Assembly (NCBI GenBank): GCA_021201335.1
Contig: JAJQFD010000004.1
Location: 1-64,000 of the forward strand
Reading direction: 5' to 3'
DNA from: Bacteroides sp.
GTDB taxonomy: Bacteria > Bacteroidota > Bacteroidia > Bacteroidales > Bacteroidaceae
Length of the DNA: 64,000 bases
Shown here: piece after piece, positions 52,432 through 62,708 of the stretch
Position numbering within the stretch: the first letter of the stretch is position 1
Layout: each line of letters begins with the position of its first letter
Made by a program: the position numbers and the translations under genes
The notes under the pieces: model-generated
What the model was told of the DNA's origin: nothing
What the model saw: only the letters and a program-made list of their open reading frames with translations
The model's database searches: none

Positions 52432-55400
52432 ATGGGATTTAATGAATTTGTAAGTAAGCTTTTTGGCAACAAGGCTTCGCGGGACATGAAAGATATCCAG
52501 CCTTGGGTAGACAAGATAAAGGCTGCTTATCCTGAAGTTGAAAAACTAGACAATGATGCACTCCGTGCCAGAACACTGGAGCTGAAAGAATTTATTCATA
52601 ATTCGGCCACTAAAGAACGTGAAAAAGTGGAAGAATTGAAAGCCAGTATTGAAAGCCTGGAACTGGAAGACCGTGAACCTGTTTTCACCCAAATTGATAA
52701 ACTTGAAAAAGAGATTCTTGAGATATACGAAAAAGCACTGGATGAATCGCTCCCGGTTGCTTTCTCCATTGTGAAGGAAACAGCCCGCCGATTTACGGAG
52801 AACGAAGAAATAGTAGTTACGGCTACCGATTTCGACCGTGACCTGGCAGCCAGTAAAGACTTTGTTCGCATTGAAGGGGATAAAGCCATTTACCAGAATC
52901 ATTGGGTAGCTGGAGGTACAGAGATTGTCTGGAACATGATCCATTATGATGTACAGCTCTTTGGTGGAGTTGTGCTGCATAAAGGTAAAATTGCCGAAAT
53001 GGCTACCGGGGAAGGTAAAACACTGGTTGCAACCTTACCGGTATTTCTGAATGCCTTAACCGGAAACGGTGTACATGTAGTTACTGTCAACGACTACTTG
53101 TCAAAACGTGACTCGGAGTGGATGGGACCTTTGTATATGTTCCACGGTTTAAGTGTTAATTGTATCGACAAACACCAGCCGAACTCAGATGCCCGTCGCC
53201 AGGCATATATGGCAGATATTACTTTCGGTACCAACAATGAATTTGGCTTCGATTATCTTCGCGATAACATGGCTATCAGCCCGAAAGACCTGGTACAACG
53301 TCAGCATAATTTTGGGATTGTCGATGAGGTTGACTCCGTATTAGTTGACGATGCCCGTACTCCTTTAATCATCTCGGGACCTGTTCCGAAAGGAGATGAC
53401 CAACTTTTCGAGCAACTTCGTCCTTTAGTAGAAAGACTAGTTGAAGTCCAAAAAGGATTGGCAACTAAATATCTTACAGAAGCGAAACGTCTGATTGCTT
53501 CCAGCGATAAAAAAGAACAGGAAGAAGGTTTCCTGGCTTTATATCGCAGTCACAAAGCATTGCCTAAAAACAAAGCATTGATCAAGTTCCTGAGTGAACA
53601 GGGTATCAAAGCCGGTATGCTCAAGACAGAAGAGATCTACATGGAGCAGAATAACAAACGTATGCATGAGGTGACTGACCCGCTATACTTTGTGATTGAA
53701 GAAAAGATGAATAGTGTAGACCTCACAGATAAAGGTATCGACCTGATTACCGGAAATGCTGAAGATCAAACATTATTTGTATTGCCTGATATCGCCTCTG
53801 AATTATCTGCCCTGGAAGCAGAAGAAGGCCTGTCGGATGAAGAAAAGCTGGCCAAAAAAGATGAGATGATGACAAACTACGCGATCAAATCCGAACGTGT
53901 ACATACTATCAATCAGCTATTGAAAGCTTATACCATGTTCGAGAAGGACGACGAATACGTAGTTATCGAAGGACAGGTGAAGATTGTAGACGAACAAACC
54001 GGCCGTATCATGGAAGGTCGTCGTTATTCAGACGGATTGCACCAGGCCATTGAAGCCAAAGAACGTGTAAAAGTAGAAGCCGCCACCCAAACATTCGCAA
54101 CCATTACCTTGCAAAATTACTTCCGTATGTATCACAAACTCGCAGGTATGACAGGTACGGCAGAAACGGAAGCAGGTGAATTCTGGGATATCTACAAGTT
54201 GGATGTGGTGGTAATTCCAACCAATCGCGCTATCACACGTAAAGATATGAACGACCGCGTTTATAAAACTAAACGCGAGAAATATAAGGCTGTAATATTA
54301 GAAATTGAACAATTGGTACAAGCTGGCCGCCCGGTATTGGTAGGTACAACCTCTGTTGAAATCTCAGAAATGTTGAGCAAAATGCTTACCATGCGTAAGA
54401 TTGACCATAATGTATTGAATGCGAAATTACACCAAAAAGAAGCAGACATTGTGGCCCAAGCCGGTATGAAAGGAACGGTAACGATTGCTACCAACATGGC
54501 AGGTCGTGGTACCGACATCAAACTAAGTCCGGAAGTAAAAGAAGCGGGTGGTTTGGCTATCATCGGTACGGAACGACATGAATCACGCCGTGTTGACCGT
54601 CAGTTGCGTGGTCGTGCCGGTCGTCAGGGAGACCCGGGTTCATCCGTATTCTTTGTATCGCTTGAAGATGACCTGATGCGTCTTTTCTCTTCCGATCGCA
54701 TCGCCAGTGTTATGGATAGATTGGGCTTCCAGGAAGGGGAAATGATCGAACACAAAATGATCTCCAATTCCATCGAACGTGCTCAGAAAAAAGTAGAAGA
54801 AAATAACTTCGGTATTCGTAAGCGTCTGCTGGAATATGACGACGTTATGAATAAACAACGTACAGTTGTTTATACCAAACGCCGCCATGCATTAATAGGT
54901 GAGCGTATCGGCATGGATATTACCAATATGATCTGGGACAGATGTGCCAACGCTATTGAAAACAATGACTACGAAGGATGTAAACTGGATCTCTTACAAA
55001 TTCTTGCTATGGAAACTCCTTTCACGGAAGAAGAATTCCGCAATGAAAAGAGAGAAGATCTGATTGAAAAAACATTCGATCAGGCTATGGAAAACTTCAA
55101 GCGTAAGATGGACAGATTGGCAGAAGTTGCCTTCCCGGTTATCAAACAGGTATATGAAAACCAGGGACACATGTATGAGAACATCCTGATACCAATTACC
55201 GATGGTAAACGTGTTTATAATATCTCATGCAGTTTGAAAGAAGCGTATGATACGGAATGTAAAGCGATTATCAAAGCTTTCGAAAAATCAATCTTACTAC
55301 ATGTCATCGACGAATCCTGGAAAGAAAATTTGCGCGAATTGGATGACTTGAAACATTCTGTTCAGAATGCCAGTTACGAACAAAAGGATCCGTTGTTAAT

Positions 55401-55731
55401 TTATAAGCTGGAATCAGTGCATCTGTTCGACAACATGGTAAATAAATTGAATAACCAGACAGTATCCATCCTGATGCGTGGACAAATTCCGATTCAACAA
55501 CCGGGAGAAGTTCGTCAAGCTGCTCCGGAACAACGTTCGGATATGAGTAAGTATCGTGAAACTAAGCACGACCTGAATAACCTCAATGATCCGAATCAGC
55601 AAGCCGCAGCAAAACAAGATACCCGCGAAGCAAAACGCGAACCGATTCGCGTGGAAAAAACAGTGGGAAGAAACGATCCCTGTCCTTGCGGAAGTGGTAA
55701 AAAATTTAAGAATTGTCATGGAAGAGGTTAA
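52432..55731 (+). CDS. secA: Preprotein translocase ATPase SecA
   Basis: Motor that drives unfolded proteins through SecYEG. The 1099 residues exceed E. coli SecA (901), from inserts typical of Bacteroidetes: one before the first ATPase motif (about residues 60-155) and one in the first nucleotide-binding region (about 320-400). Walker A is [14 protein letters not shown] (190-203), and [61 protein letters not shown] and [14 protein letters not shown] are intact. The C-terminal tail has the zinc motif [16 protein letters not shown]. It ends at an intrinsic terminator. Confidence 0.98.
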   Translation: MGFNEFVSKLFGNKASRDMKDIQPWVDKIKAAYPEVEKLDNDALRARTLELKEFIHNSATKEREKVEELKASIESLELEDREPVFTQIDKLEKEILEIYEKALDESLPVAFSIVKETARRFTENEEIVVTATDFDRDLAASKDFVRIEGDKAIYQNHWVAGGTEIVWNMIHYDVQLFGGVVLHKGKIAEMATGEGKTLVATLPVFLNALTGNGVHVVTVNDYLSKRDSEWMGPLYMFHGLSVNCIDKHQPNSDARRQAYMADITFGTNNEFGFDYLRDNMAISPKDLVQRQHNFGIVDEVDSVLVDDARTPLIISGPVPKGDDQLFEQLRPLVERLVEVQKGLATKYLTEAKRLIASSDKKEQEEGFLALYRSHKALPKNKALIKFLSEQGIKAGMLKTEEIYMEQNNKRMHEVTDPLYFVIEEKMNSVDLTDKGIDLITGNAEDQTLFVLPDIASELSALEAEEGLSDEEKLAKKDEMMTNYAIKSERVHTINQLLKAYTMFEKDDEYVVIEGQVKIVDEQTGRIMEGRRYSDGLHQAIEAKERVKVEAATQTFATITLQNYFRMYHKLAGMTGTAETEAGEFWDIYKLDVVVIPTNRAITRKDMNDRVYKTKREKYKAVILEIEQLVQAGRPVLVGTTSVEISEMLSKMLTMRKIDHNVLNAKLHQKEADIVAQAGMKGTVTIATNMAGRGTDIKLSPEVKEAGGLAIIGTERHESRRVDRQLRGRAGRQGDPGSSVFFVSLEDDLMRLFSSDRIASVMDRLGFQEGEMIEHKMISNSIERAQKKVEENNFGIRKRLLEYDDVMNKQRTVVYTKRRHALIGERIGMDITNMIWDRCANAIENNDYEGCKLDLLQILAMETPFTEEEFRNEKREDLIEKTFDQAMENFKRKMDRLAEVAFPVIKQVYENQGHMYENILIPITDGKRVYNISCSLKEAYDTECKAIIKAFEKSILLHVIDESWKENLRELDDLKHSVQNASYEQKDPLLIYKLESVHLFDNMVNKLNNQTVSILMRGQIPIQQPGEVRQAAPEQRSDMSKYRETKHDLNNLNDPNQQAAAKQDTREAKREPIRVEKTVGRNDPCPCGSGKKFKNCHGRG

Positions 55732-55757
55732 TTAGAAATCCTTCTATATAAAAAGAG

Positions 55758-55790
55758 TCCCGGACAAAAGTCATTGTTCGGGATTTTTTT
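55758..55790 (+). terminator. Terminator of secA
   Basis: TCCCGGACAA (55758-55767) pairs with TTGTTCGGGA (55774-55783), one G-T pair, then seven Ts. Confidence 0.92.
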
Positions 55791-55791
55791 A

Positions 55792-55799
55792 TATTTTTG
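55792..55799 (+). promoter_or_regulatory. -7 promoter box of the DUF6340 gene
   Basis: TATTTTTG begins 1 bp after the secA terminator T-run and 34 bp before the next ATG. Confidence 0.5.
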
Positions 55800-55825
55800 T
55801 TTGCAAACAATAAACGCCAGAAGCA

Positions 55826-56914
55826 ATGAAGAGGATCTTTCGTGTCTGCTTATTCTTTATTCCCATTTTGCTCACTTCGTGTTATTCACTGGAGCAGATG
55901 CCTATCGAGTATATGGTTCCAGCCGATGTGAGTTTTCCTGAGCAAATCCGTCGGATAGGTGTGGTAAATAACGTAAATAACAATCCCGATAACGAAATCA
56001 TTCTGGGAGATTCAACCAAACGCCTCCTGGAAGTAGCACGAAAAGTCACTTACCATGATGGAGAACCCAAAACTGCCACTCAATCACTTGCTGAAGCGAT
56101 TGCCGAGCAAAATTACTTCGATGTTGTAGTAATTTGCGATTCAGCATTGCGTGCTCATGATATTCACCCCCGTGAAACCACGCTTAGCCGGACAGAAATA
56201 AATGATTTAACCTCCGAGCTGAATGTCGATGCTATTATCGCTCTTGAAAATATACAGATCAAGATTCAACGGATTATCACCATGATACCCGGAGGAAATG
56301 GCTTTTGGGGAACAGTTGATGCCATTATTATACCTTCAGTGGCTCTTTACCTCCCCCAACGGACCGGTCCATTGGTGCGCATAAATGCCAAAGACAGCAT
56401 TTTCTGGGAAAAGGATAGTTACTCTGAAGTCCGGTTAATGAGTAGCATGATCTCGGACGACCAGGTCATAAAAGAAGCGTCGGAGTATGCCGGGAATATT
56501 CCGATCAAATATTTACTTCCCTATTGGAAAACAAGTACCCGTTTTATTTATTCAACCGGATCACCCGACATGCGGGATGCCCATATATACGTGAAAGAAA
56601 ACGATTGGGATAAAGCAGCTGAAATATGGAAACGCGTTTATGAGACTAAAAGCGAGAAAAAGAAAATGCATGCCGCGGTCAATCTTTCTGTTTACTATGA
56701 GTTGAACGACGATTTTAACGAAGCCATATCCTGGATTAATAAAGCGATTGAACTATCCGAAAATAACTTGAAATATGAAACTATTTTTATCGGTGATGAA
56801 TCAGGAAGCGTATTAAATAAAAACCTTTACCTTTATTACCAGAAACAATTGACCGAAAGAAAAGAAGCCGATGCAAAAATAAAAATGCAGATGAATCGGT
56901 TTGAGGAAGAGTAG
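55826..56914 (+). CDS. DUF6340-type lipoprotein
   Basis: A 362-residue protein with a lipoprotein signal (FFIPILLTSC, Cys at residue 19). The N-terminal part has QIRRIGVVNNVNN and repeated ANALRAxE-like and DAIIALENIQIKIQ patterns of a family seen widely in Bacteroidetes and, to my recollection, called DUF6340. A TPR-like C-terminal region (about 250-350: DWDKAAEIWKRVYETKSEKKKMHAAVNLSVYYELNDDFNEAISWINKAIELS) follows. It is likely anchored to a membrane. Function is unknown. Confidence 0.8.
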   Translation: MKRIFRVCLFFIPILLTSCYSLEQMPIEYMVPADVSFPEQIRRIGVVNNVNNNPDNEIILGDSTKRLLEVARKVTYHDGEPKTATQSLAEAIAEQNYFDVVVICDSALRAHDIHPRETTLSRTEINDLTSELNVDAIIALENIQIKIQRIITMIPGGNGFWGTVDAIIIPSVALYLPQRTGPLVRINAKDSIFWEKDSYSEVRLMSSMISDDQVIKEASEYAGNIPIKYLLPYWKTSTRFIYSTGSPDMRDAHIYVKENDWDKAAEIWKRVYETKSEKKKMHAAVNLSVYYELNDDFNEAISWINKAIELSENNLKYETIFIGDESGSVLNKNLYLYYQKQLTERKEADAKIKMQMNRFEEE

Positions 56915-56960
56915 ATTTCTATATCCTTTTAGGGATGAAATTATTACAGTTTACCAGACA

Positions 56961-56983
56961 AACCCATCATTAGATGATGGTTA
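56961..56983. other. Small hairpin downstream of the DUF6340 gene
   Basis: CCATCAT (56964-56970) and ATGATGG (56974-56980) form a 7-bp stem with a TAG loop. There is no T-run, so a terminator role is uncertain. Confidence 0.4.
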
Positions 56984-57064
56984 TGAGGATACCCATAAAG
57001 GGAATTCCTACCCATGCACATATAATTTATTAATTCTTATTTCTGAAATCTAAATAAAAATACC

Positions 57065-57092
57065 TATTTTTGAGATAAATAAAAGGGAGGAA
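57065..57092 (+). promoter_or_regulatory. -7 box and strong ribosome binding site of the 149-codon gene
   Basis: TATTTTTG (57065-57072) is followed by AAGGGAGGAATT ending 1-3 bp before the ATG at 57095. Such a purine-rich Shine-Dalgarno-like run is uncommon in this window. Confidence 0.5.
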
Positions 57093-57094
57093 TT

Positions 57095-57544
57095 ATGAAA
57101 CTAAGTCAACAATCGCAATCATCTATTGAAACTGCCATCCGTCATGCGGTTGGAAAATTCCCATGTGGTTGCGAACCATCTACCATTACGGATATCCACA
57201 TACAGCCTAATCAAAATTCTGGTGAACTGTTGATATTTGATGATGAAGATAACGAACTGGCTTGTAGTATTATTGAAGAATGGCTGAGCTATGACGGTTC
57301 TGATTTTTACAAAAGCACAGAGCGTATATTGTGTACTGTACTTCATACGATGAAAGAAAACAAGGAGTTCGAGAAATTATCTATCTTACAACCTTTTTCG
57401 TTTGTTTTGGTGGATGAAGAAAAAGAAACAATCGGCGAACTGCTTTTAATGGATGATGATCTCCTGCTTGTTAACGAAGAATTATTGAAAGGACTCGATG
57501 AAGAGCTAGACAACTTTCTGAAAGAATTACTGGAAAAAGAATAA
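57095..57544 (+). CDS. Conserved acidic protein, function unknown
   Basis: A 149-residue soluble protein with no recognised domain. It has an N-terminal helix (SSIETAIRHAVGKFPCGCE) with a Cys-Gly-Cys at about residues 24-26, then a beta-rich middle (GELLIFDDEDNELACSIIEEWL), and a strongly acidic C-terminal half (VDEEKETIGELLLMDDDLLLVNEELLKGLDEELDNFLKEL) that suggests a binding partner or coiled coil. It has its own promoter box and a Shine-Dalgarno-like site. It is the last intact gene before the tag pseudogene. No function is assigned. Confidence 0.75.
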   Translation: MKLSQQSQSSIETAIRHAVGKFPCGCEPSTITDIHIQPNQNSGELLIFDDEDNELACSIIEEWLSYDGSDFYKSTERILCTVLHTMKENKEFEKLSILQPFSFVLVDEEKETIGELLLMDDDLLLVNEELLKGLDEELDNFLKELLEKE

Positions 57545-57598
57545 GTTTTTCGTCTTGCTTACCTCTCCGTTTTTTCATACAGTTATAAATAATACACG

Positions 57599-58081
57599 AT
57601 GGAAGATTATCTAAACCAACGTTGCGGATAGTGTGGAGGGAATCCGCTTATGCGGCCTATCACCATTCTTTGCAGATGTGAAAACTACCGGAAAGCATTC
57701 CCAGGTTTCGATCCTGAAAAGGTTGTAACCTTTAGAGAAAAGGAAGTAGCTTCACTTTTACAAGATTCTTCTGGTATCGTTCGTAACAAACGAAAAATAG
57801 AAACTACCATTGATAATGCCAGATTCTTCCTGGAAACACAAAATGAGTTTGGTATTTCGATGCATACTTAAAATCTTTCCTTTCTGATGCAAAGCCTGTT
57901 GTCAAACCATTTCAAGACTCTCTCAGAAATACCTGTTTCAGCCTCCTTATCGGATGCCATCAGCAAGGATATGAAAAAACAGGGAATTCAAATTCTTCGG
58001 CACAACCATTTGCTATGCCTTTTTGCAGGGGTAGAGCTTGTAAATGACCATTTGGTGGATTTTCATTGCAGGAAATCCTGA
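57599..58081 (+). pseudogene. tag: Decayed 3-methyladenine DNA glycosylase I (tag)
   Basis: The remnant starts MEDYLNQRCG at 57599, hits a TAG at 57629-57631 where the family has Trp (CGWCGGNPLM), and then lacks about 40 residues. A long frame (57650-57871) gives RPITIL...RENYRKAF-like sequence (ENYRKAFPGFDPEKV, VRNKRKIETTIDNARFFLE). The reading frame shifts near 57865 and again near 57900 and 57985, after which NHFKTLSEIP, SDAISKDMKK and LVNDHLVDFHCRKS finish at 58079-58081. All pieces align with Tag. It would have removed 3-methyladenine from alkylated DNA. The stop, deletion and at least two frameshifts indicate a true pseudogene. Confidence 0.9.
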
Positions 58082-58120
58082 TACCGTTAAAAACCTCATT
58101 CCTTTAAATTTCCTAACAAA

Positions 58121-58176
58121 ATCAATGTAGGTTATTACCTGAATTAATAACGTCTGATAGATTTAGCAAAGGCTGA
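58121..58176. repeat. Segment shared with 27661-27736
   Basis: ATCAATGTAGGTTATT...GATTTAGCAAAGGCTG aligns with the 27.7-kb segment except for a gap of about 19 bp. Confidence 0.65.
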
Positions 58177-58396
58177 AAGCCTGACAGATTTAGAGCAAGG
58201 TCAGCAAACGAAGTGAAGGCAGCCTTGGATTGACTACTCACACAATCAAAGAGTGCCGACGGAACGGCATAAAAAGGATATCGCATTCTATGTCGTTCTT
58301 AGCAGAACTCCCTGGTTTAATACCATCTCAGCCCAAGGTTGCACTCGTTTTGCTCGCTCACCCTGCGCTAAATCTGTCAGGCTTTCAGCCTTCGCT
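58165..58396. repeat. Composite inverted-repeat element
   Basis: The left arm (58165-58228) and right arm (58333-58396) are reverse complements over about 64 bp with a few mismatches and a 3-bp gap; the core AAGGCTGAAAGCCTGACAGATTTAG is exact. The 104-bp centre contains a small hairpin TGCCG...CGGCA. The left arm also has an internal direct repeat TGAyAGATTTAG. No transposase is present. Confidence 0.85.
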
Positions 58397-58437
58397 TTTA
58401 CTTCTTATTGTGATAATATCCTTAAATATCGAACTAT

Positions 58438-59760
58438 TTATATCCTCTTATCTTGCCATTTGGCTTTCTTAAAATAAATGTAACTCGCTACTAGCAATAA
58501 GAGGTAATAGATAATCTCAGTTGTAAAACACACCTCTACCGGAGCTTTCAACACACTTCCCACAAAGAGCATATAAGCTACATAAAAGACCAGAGTGATA
58601 GATTCCAACAGTAATGCAGATCGGGTATTACCAGTTCCCGAAACGCTGTTAAACACCACATTAGCGGCAGATGCAATTACCATAGCTACGCAAATAACAT
58701 ATACCGACGATACAGAGGCCTCAATAAGACCGAGATCATTCGTATATATGGATAAAATCGCCTTTGGGAAAATCGCAATAACACTTGCCAAACCAACCAT
58801 CAGTAGAAAAGAAAAACGAACAATCTTTACAACAAGAGGAATAACATTCTTAATTCCTCCCGAACCAATGGTGTTACTTACCAGGCTATTAGCAGCTGCC
58901 GATAGTGCATTTACAGGAATAAACATGACGATATAAATGCTTCGCACAATATTCGCAATCGCAAGTTCTCTCTGCCCGATTCGTTCCACCACCATGAAGA
59001 AGACAAAGAATGTACCCATCGACAGAAAATACTGCAACATGGTAAAGCATGAAATGCTGAGTACCCGTAAAAGCAATTTAACATCAAATGATCGGAAACG
59101 ATTCAAATTATATGTCTTCAGATTCACAGTAATGTAGGTATAACTCAGATAGAAAAGAATGGAGCTTGCTTCTGCAATTACCGAGGCAATAGCCGCCCCT
59201 TTGATACCCATCTCCGGGAAGCCCCACTTACCGAATATCATGGCATAATCCAACGCTACATTTATCAATGCCATTACAATTGCATTGATTGTCAACACTT
59301 TAGTACGGGTAATTCCAATATAAAAGGCACGAAACATGGCTCCCATAAATGAAAAGAAGAAACCAAACACACGCCAGTTTATAAATTCCATCGTCGCCTC
59401 ATAAATAGCTTCGGATGAAACGATCACCCTCATGATATCACCACCCCAGTAACGAGCAAGGCCCACCGCAAAAAAGGCCAAGGCCAGGAGGAAGATACAT
59501 CCCTGTATCATAACAGGACCTACCTGCTGGTATTGTCCTTCGCCATTCCGACGTGCAATTATAATTTGAGAACCAATGCTGAAACCAAAAGCTACAGTAA
59601 ATATACAGATATAGAATAATCCCCCCATAGCTGCTGCTCCAAGAGCAACTTCACCTACACGGCCGAGAAAAGCTGTATCGGTAACATTGATAATATTTTG
59701 AGCAAGTAAACTCAGGAGTATAGGATAACTTACATTCCAGATTTGCTTATTAGTATACAT
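58438..59760 (-). CDS. MATE-family efflux transporter
   Basis: A 440-residue integral membrane antiporter (Na+ or H+ coupled) of the MATE/NorM type, expelling cationic compounds. About 12 hydrophobic segments are spread evenly through the protein, with an N-terminal NVTDTAFLGRVGEVALGAAAMGGLFYI and a mid-protein INVALDYAMIFGKWGFPEMGIKGAAIASVIAE, both common in MATE proteins. Its stop overlaps nothing, but the 3' end approaches the repeat element at 58396. The substrate is unknown. Confidence 0.93.
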   Translation of the reverse strand: MYTNKQIWNVSYPILLSLLAQNIINVTDTAFLGRVGEVALGAAAMGGLFYICIFTVAFGFSIGSQIIIARRNGEGQYQQVGPVMIQGCIFLLALAFFAVGLARYWGGDIMRVIVSSEAIYEATMEFINWRVFGFFFSFMGAMFRAFYIGITRTKVLTINAIVMALINVALDYAMIFGKWGFPEMGIKGAAIASVIAEASSILFYLSYTYITVNLKTYNLNRFRSFDVKLLLRVLSISCFTMLQYFLSMGTFFVFFMVVERIGQRELAIANIVRSIYIVMFIPVNALSAAANSLVSNTIGSGGIKNVIPLVVKIVRFSFLLMVGLASVIAIFPKAILSIYTNDLGLIEASVSSVYVICVAMVIASAANVVFNSVSGTGNTRSALLLESITLVFYVAYMLFVGSVLKAPVEVCFTTEIIYYLLLLVASYIYFKKAKWQDKRI

Positions 59761-59831
59761 AGTTAAGAGTATTTGAAAATAATAAACCCAGTTTATACAT
59801 CAGAAAGAAAGAAGTAAAGTCAAACCAAGAG

Positions 59832-59912
59832 GCGGTAGCATCAGCAGCGGAGACCGGTAAGATTTGAAGCAAATAGCGGTAGCTTTCGATTCATCTTCCG
59901 GTAGCATTGTAA
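59832..59912. repeat. 22-bp-period CCGG repeat array, site C (four units)
   Basis: [G/C]CGG begins at 59832, 59854, 59876 and 59898, each 22 bp apart. Units include GCGGTAGCATCAG, CCGGTAAGATTTGAAGC, GCGGTAGCTTTCG and CCGGTAGCATTG. The array is between the MATE and valS genes. Confidence 0.85.
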
Positions 59913-59960
59913 ATGCTCAATGATTACAAAATGTGAACCTGATTCCGCCCTCCGTTTGAA

Positions 59961-59997
59961 GATACAGAAACGGCCGTTATTTTTTTTCTAACGGCCG
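59961..59997 (-). terminator. Probable terminator of valS
   Basis: CGGCCGTTA (59971-59979) pairs with TAACGGCCG (59989-59997). Read on the minus strand it lies 24 bp after the valS stop, but the following run is only TTTCTG, so the call is moderate. Confidence 0.6.
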
Positions 59998-60020
59998 CTT
60001 CTAATATCAGTATCAGTTCT

Positions 60021-62651
60021 TTAATCTTCTTTCAAGGCTGCAATACTTTCTTTTAAGGACTGAATAATACTTTCGGCATCCGCTTGTTTCTTTCTTTCAA
60101 GTTCAAGCACAGCAGGTGGTGCATTGTTCACAAACTTCTCATTGCTGAGTTTCTTCATGACGCTTTGCAGGAATCCTTCTTTATGCTTCAACTCCGCTTC
60201 CAGACGGGCGATTTCGGCATCTACATCGATCCTATCGCCTAACGGAACAGCAAACTCTGTGGTATTTACCATAAAAGTGGCAGCCGTAGCTTCATCTTTT
60301 ACATTTACTTCCGTAATAGCAGAAAGGTTGCACATCTTCTTGATGACAGGACTAAACTCAGGTATAGGATTCTCTCCCACCACTTCCAATTCCAACTCTT
60401 CCTTTTGAGCAATGTTCTTTTGCAGACGAATGGTACGAATATTACTGATGATTTCTTTAGCAATATCAAATTGATGAATATAACCCTGATCAACATATTT
60501 ATCAAGAGTCAGCGGTTCCACCATAATACTTTCGCCATAATCGCGCTCATAAAGATGCTGCCAGAGTTCCTCGGTAATAAACGGCATAAACGGATGAAGG
60601 AGCTTCAACAAATTATCGAAATAGGCGATAGTAGCCCCGTACGTTATATGATCAATGGGCTGTCCATAAGCTGGCTTAATCATTTCCAGATACCAGGAAG
60701 AGAAATCATCCCAGAACAATTTGTAAACAGCCATCAGTGCCTCGCTCAACCGGTACTTACCAAATAAATCGGCTACTTCGGCAGCTACCTGATTTTGTCT
60801 GGATTCAAACCAGTGGGTAGCAATGCGTGAAGCTTCCGGTATTTGTATCTTACTATCCACTTGCCAGCCTTTGATCAGGCGGAACGCATTCCATATTTTG
60901 TTATTGAAGTTACGCCCTTGTTCACAAAGAGCCTCATCAAATAAGATATCATTTCCCGCAGGAGCAGAAAGCATCATTCCCATCCTGACTCCGTCCGCAC
61001 CGTAACGATCAATTAATTCAAGCGGATCGGGAGAATTGCCTAATGACTTTGACATCTTCCGCCCTTGCTTATCACGCACAATACCCGTGAAGTAAACATT
61101 GCGGAACGGCATATCTCCTTCAAGCTGGTAACCGGCCATAATCATACGGGCCACCCAGAAGAAAATAATATCCGGAGCTGTTACCAGATCGGAAGTGGGA
61201 TAATAATACTTTATATCTTCATTGTCCGGATCAAGAATTCCGTTAAACAAAGAGATGGGCCATAACCAGGAAGAGAACCAGGTATCCAGACAGTCTTCAT
61301 CCTGACGAATGTCATTCAGGGTCAGATCCGCATTGCCGGTTTTCTCTTGAGCCAGTTTCAAAGCTTCCTTTTCGTTCATAGCGACCACGTAGCCCCCTTC
61401 GGGCAAGAACCAGGCTGGAATACGGTGACCCCACCAAAGTTGTCGGCTAATATTCCAGTCCTTGATATTTTCCATCCAATTCCGATAGATATTCTTATAT
61501 TTGGGCGGATAGAATTTCAGGTCATCTTCCATAACAGGCTTTAAAGCCATTGCCGCCATATTCTCCATTTTAAGAAACCATTGCATAGAAAGCTTCGGCT
61601 CAATCACTACATTGGTGCGTTCGGAATAACCTACTTTATTGGTATAGGGTTCTTCTTTATCCAATAAACCGGCAGCATCCAGATCGATAACAATCTGTTT
61701 ACGAACGGCAAACCGATCCATACCGATATATATTTCTCCGGCTTCGCTGATGGTGCCATCGTCATTGAAAATATCAATAATCGGTAAGTTATACTTCTCA
61801 CCCAGCATGTAGTCGTTTACATCATGTGCCGGGGTAACTTTCAGGCATCCGGTACCAAACTCCATGTCTACGTATTCATCTTCAATAACCGGAACGACAC
61901 GATTTACCAACGGAACAATTACTTTCCTTCCTTTGAGGTGTGCATTCTTCGGGTCATTCGGATTGATACACATAGCCACGTCACCCATAATTGTTTCCGG
62001 ACGGGTAGTAGCCACTACGGCATATCCGTCTTCGCCTTCTATCTTATAACGGAGATAATAGAGCTTTCCATTTTCTTCTTTATAAATAACCTCTTCATCG
62101 GATACAGCAGTCAATGCCTTCGGGTCCCAGTTGATCATGCGTACTCCGCGGTAAATCAGTCCTTTGCTAAACAAGTCAACAAATACCTTGATTACACTTT
62201 CACTACGGATTTCGTCCATGGTGAAAGCGGTTCTGTCCCAGTCACAGGAAGCACCCAGCCGGCGAAGTTGTTTCAGAATAATGCCTCCGTGTTCTTCCGT
62301 CCACTCCCAGGCATGCTTCAGGAACTCTTCGCGAGTCAAGTCTTTTTTGGTTATGCCCTGTTGAGCAAGTTTATTTACTACTTTAGCTTCCGTAGCAATA
62401 GAAGCATGGTCGGTTCCCGGAACCCAACAGGCATTTTTACCTTCCATACGGGCACGACGAACCAGAATATCTTGAATGGTATTATTAAGCATGTGCCCCA
62501 TATGGAGGACTCCCGTGACGTTAGGAGGAGGAATGACGATAGTGTAAGGCTCACGACTATCGGGTTTAGAACTGAACAGCTTATTATCCATCCAATACTG
62601 ATACCATTTTCCCTCTACCTCAGCGGGGTTGTACTTACTTGCTAATTCCAT
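60021..62651 (-). CDS. valS: Valyl-tRNA synthetase
   Basis: Charges tRNA-Val; class I synthetase. The 876-residue protein has [16 protein letters not shown] (HIGH motif) near residue 43, the editing domain with [16 protein letters not shown], and [14 protein letters not shown] (KMSKS motif) near 535. A C-terminal coiled coil (about 805-876, rich in Glu and Lys) is the tRNA-arm seen in ValRS. The ATG at 62651 (MELASKYNP) is the conserved start; an upstream ATG at 62663 is weaker. Its level would influence the Val codons of the ilv leader. Confidence 0.97.
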   Translation of the reverse strand: MELASKYNPAEVEGKWYQYWMDNKLFSSKPDSREPYTIVIPPPNVTGVLHMGHMLNNTIQDILVRRARMEGKNACWVPGTDHASIATEAKVVNKLAQQGITKKDLTREEFLKHAWEWTEEHGGIILKQLRRLGASCDWDRTAFTMDEIRSESVIKVFVDLFSKGLIYRGVRMINWDPKALTAVSDEEVIYKEENGKLYYLRYKIEGEDGYAVVATTRPETIMGDVAMCINPNDPKNAHLKGRKVIVPLVNRVVPVIEDEYVDMEFGTGCLKVTPAHDVNDYMLGEKYNLPIIDIFNDDGTISEAGEIYIGMDRFAVRKQIVIDLDAAGLLDKEEPYTNKVGYSERTNVVIEPKLSMQWFLKMENMAAMALKPVMEDDLKFYPPKYKNIYRNWMENIKDWNISRQLWWGHRIPAWFLPEGGYVVAMNEKEALKLAQEKTGNADLTLNDIRQDEDCLDTWFSSWLWPISLFNGILDPDNEDIKYYYPTSDLVTAPDIIFFWVARMIMAGYQLEGDMPFRNVYFTGIVRDKQGRKMSKSLGNSPDPLELIDRYGADGVRMGMMLSAPAGNDILFDEALCEQGRNFNNKIWNAFRLIKGWQVDSKIQIPEASRIATHWFESRQNQVAAEVADLFGKYRLSEALMAVYKLFWDDFSSWYLEMIKPAYGQPIDHITYGATIAYFDNLLKLLHPFMPFITEELWQHLYERDYGESIMVEPLTLDKYVDQGYIHQFDIAKEIISNIRTIRLQKNIAQKEELELEVVGENPIPEFSPVIKKMCNLSAITEVNVKDEATAATFMVNTTEFAVPLGDRIDVDAEIARLEAELKHKEGFLQSVMKKLSNEKFVNNAPPAVLELERKKQADAESIIQSLKESIAALKED

Positions 62652-62680
62652 TTTTATAATCATATTTAGTTTTGAGGGTA

Positions 62681-62688
62681 CAAAATTA
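62681..62688 (-). promoter_or_regulatory. -7 promoter box of valS
   Basis: TAATTTTG on the minus strand lies 29 bp before the chosen ATG. Confidence 0.45.
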
Positions 62689-62708
62689 ATAAATATATCA
62701 ACGTCTGC

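Larger units (their letters stand above)
58082..58437. other. Gene-free region holding a composite repeat element
   Basis: About 350 bp between the tag remnant and the MATE gene. Forward open frames here are translations of the repeat, not genes. Its content is the inverted repeat at 58165-58396 and the segment shared with 27661-27736. Confidence 0.7.

Noticed and set aside
58230-58477. Forward frames of 74-80 codons downstream of the tag remnant
   Set aside because: They translate the composite inverted repeat in two frames and stop in the MATE gene; not genes.
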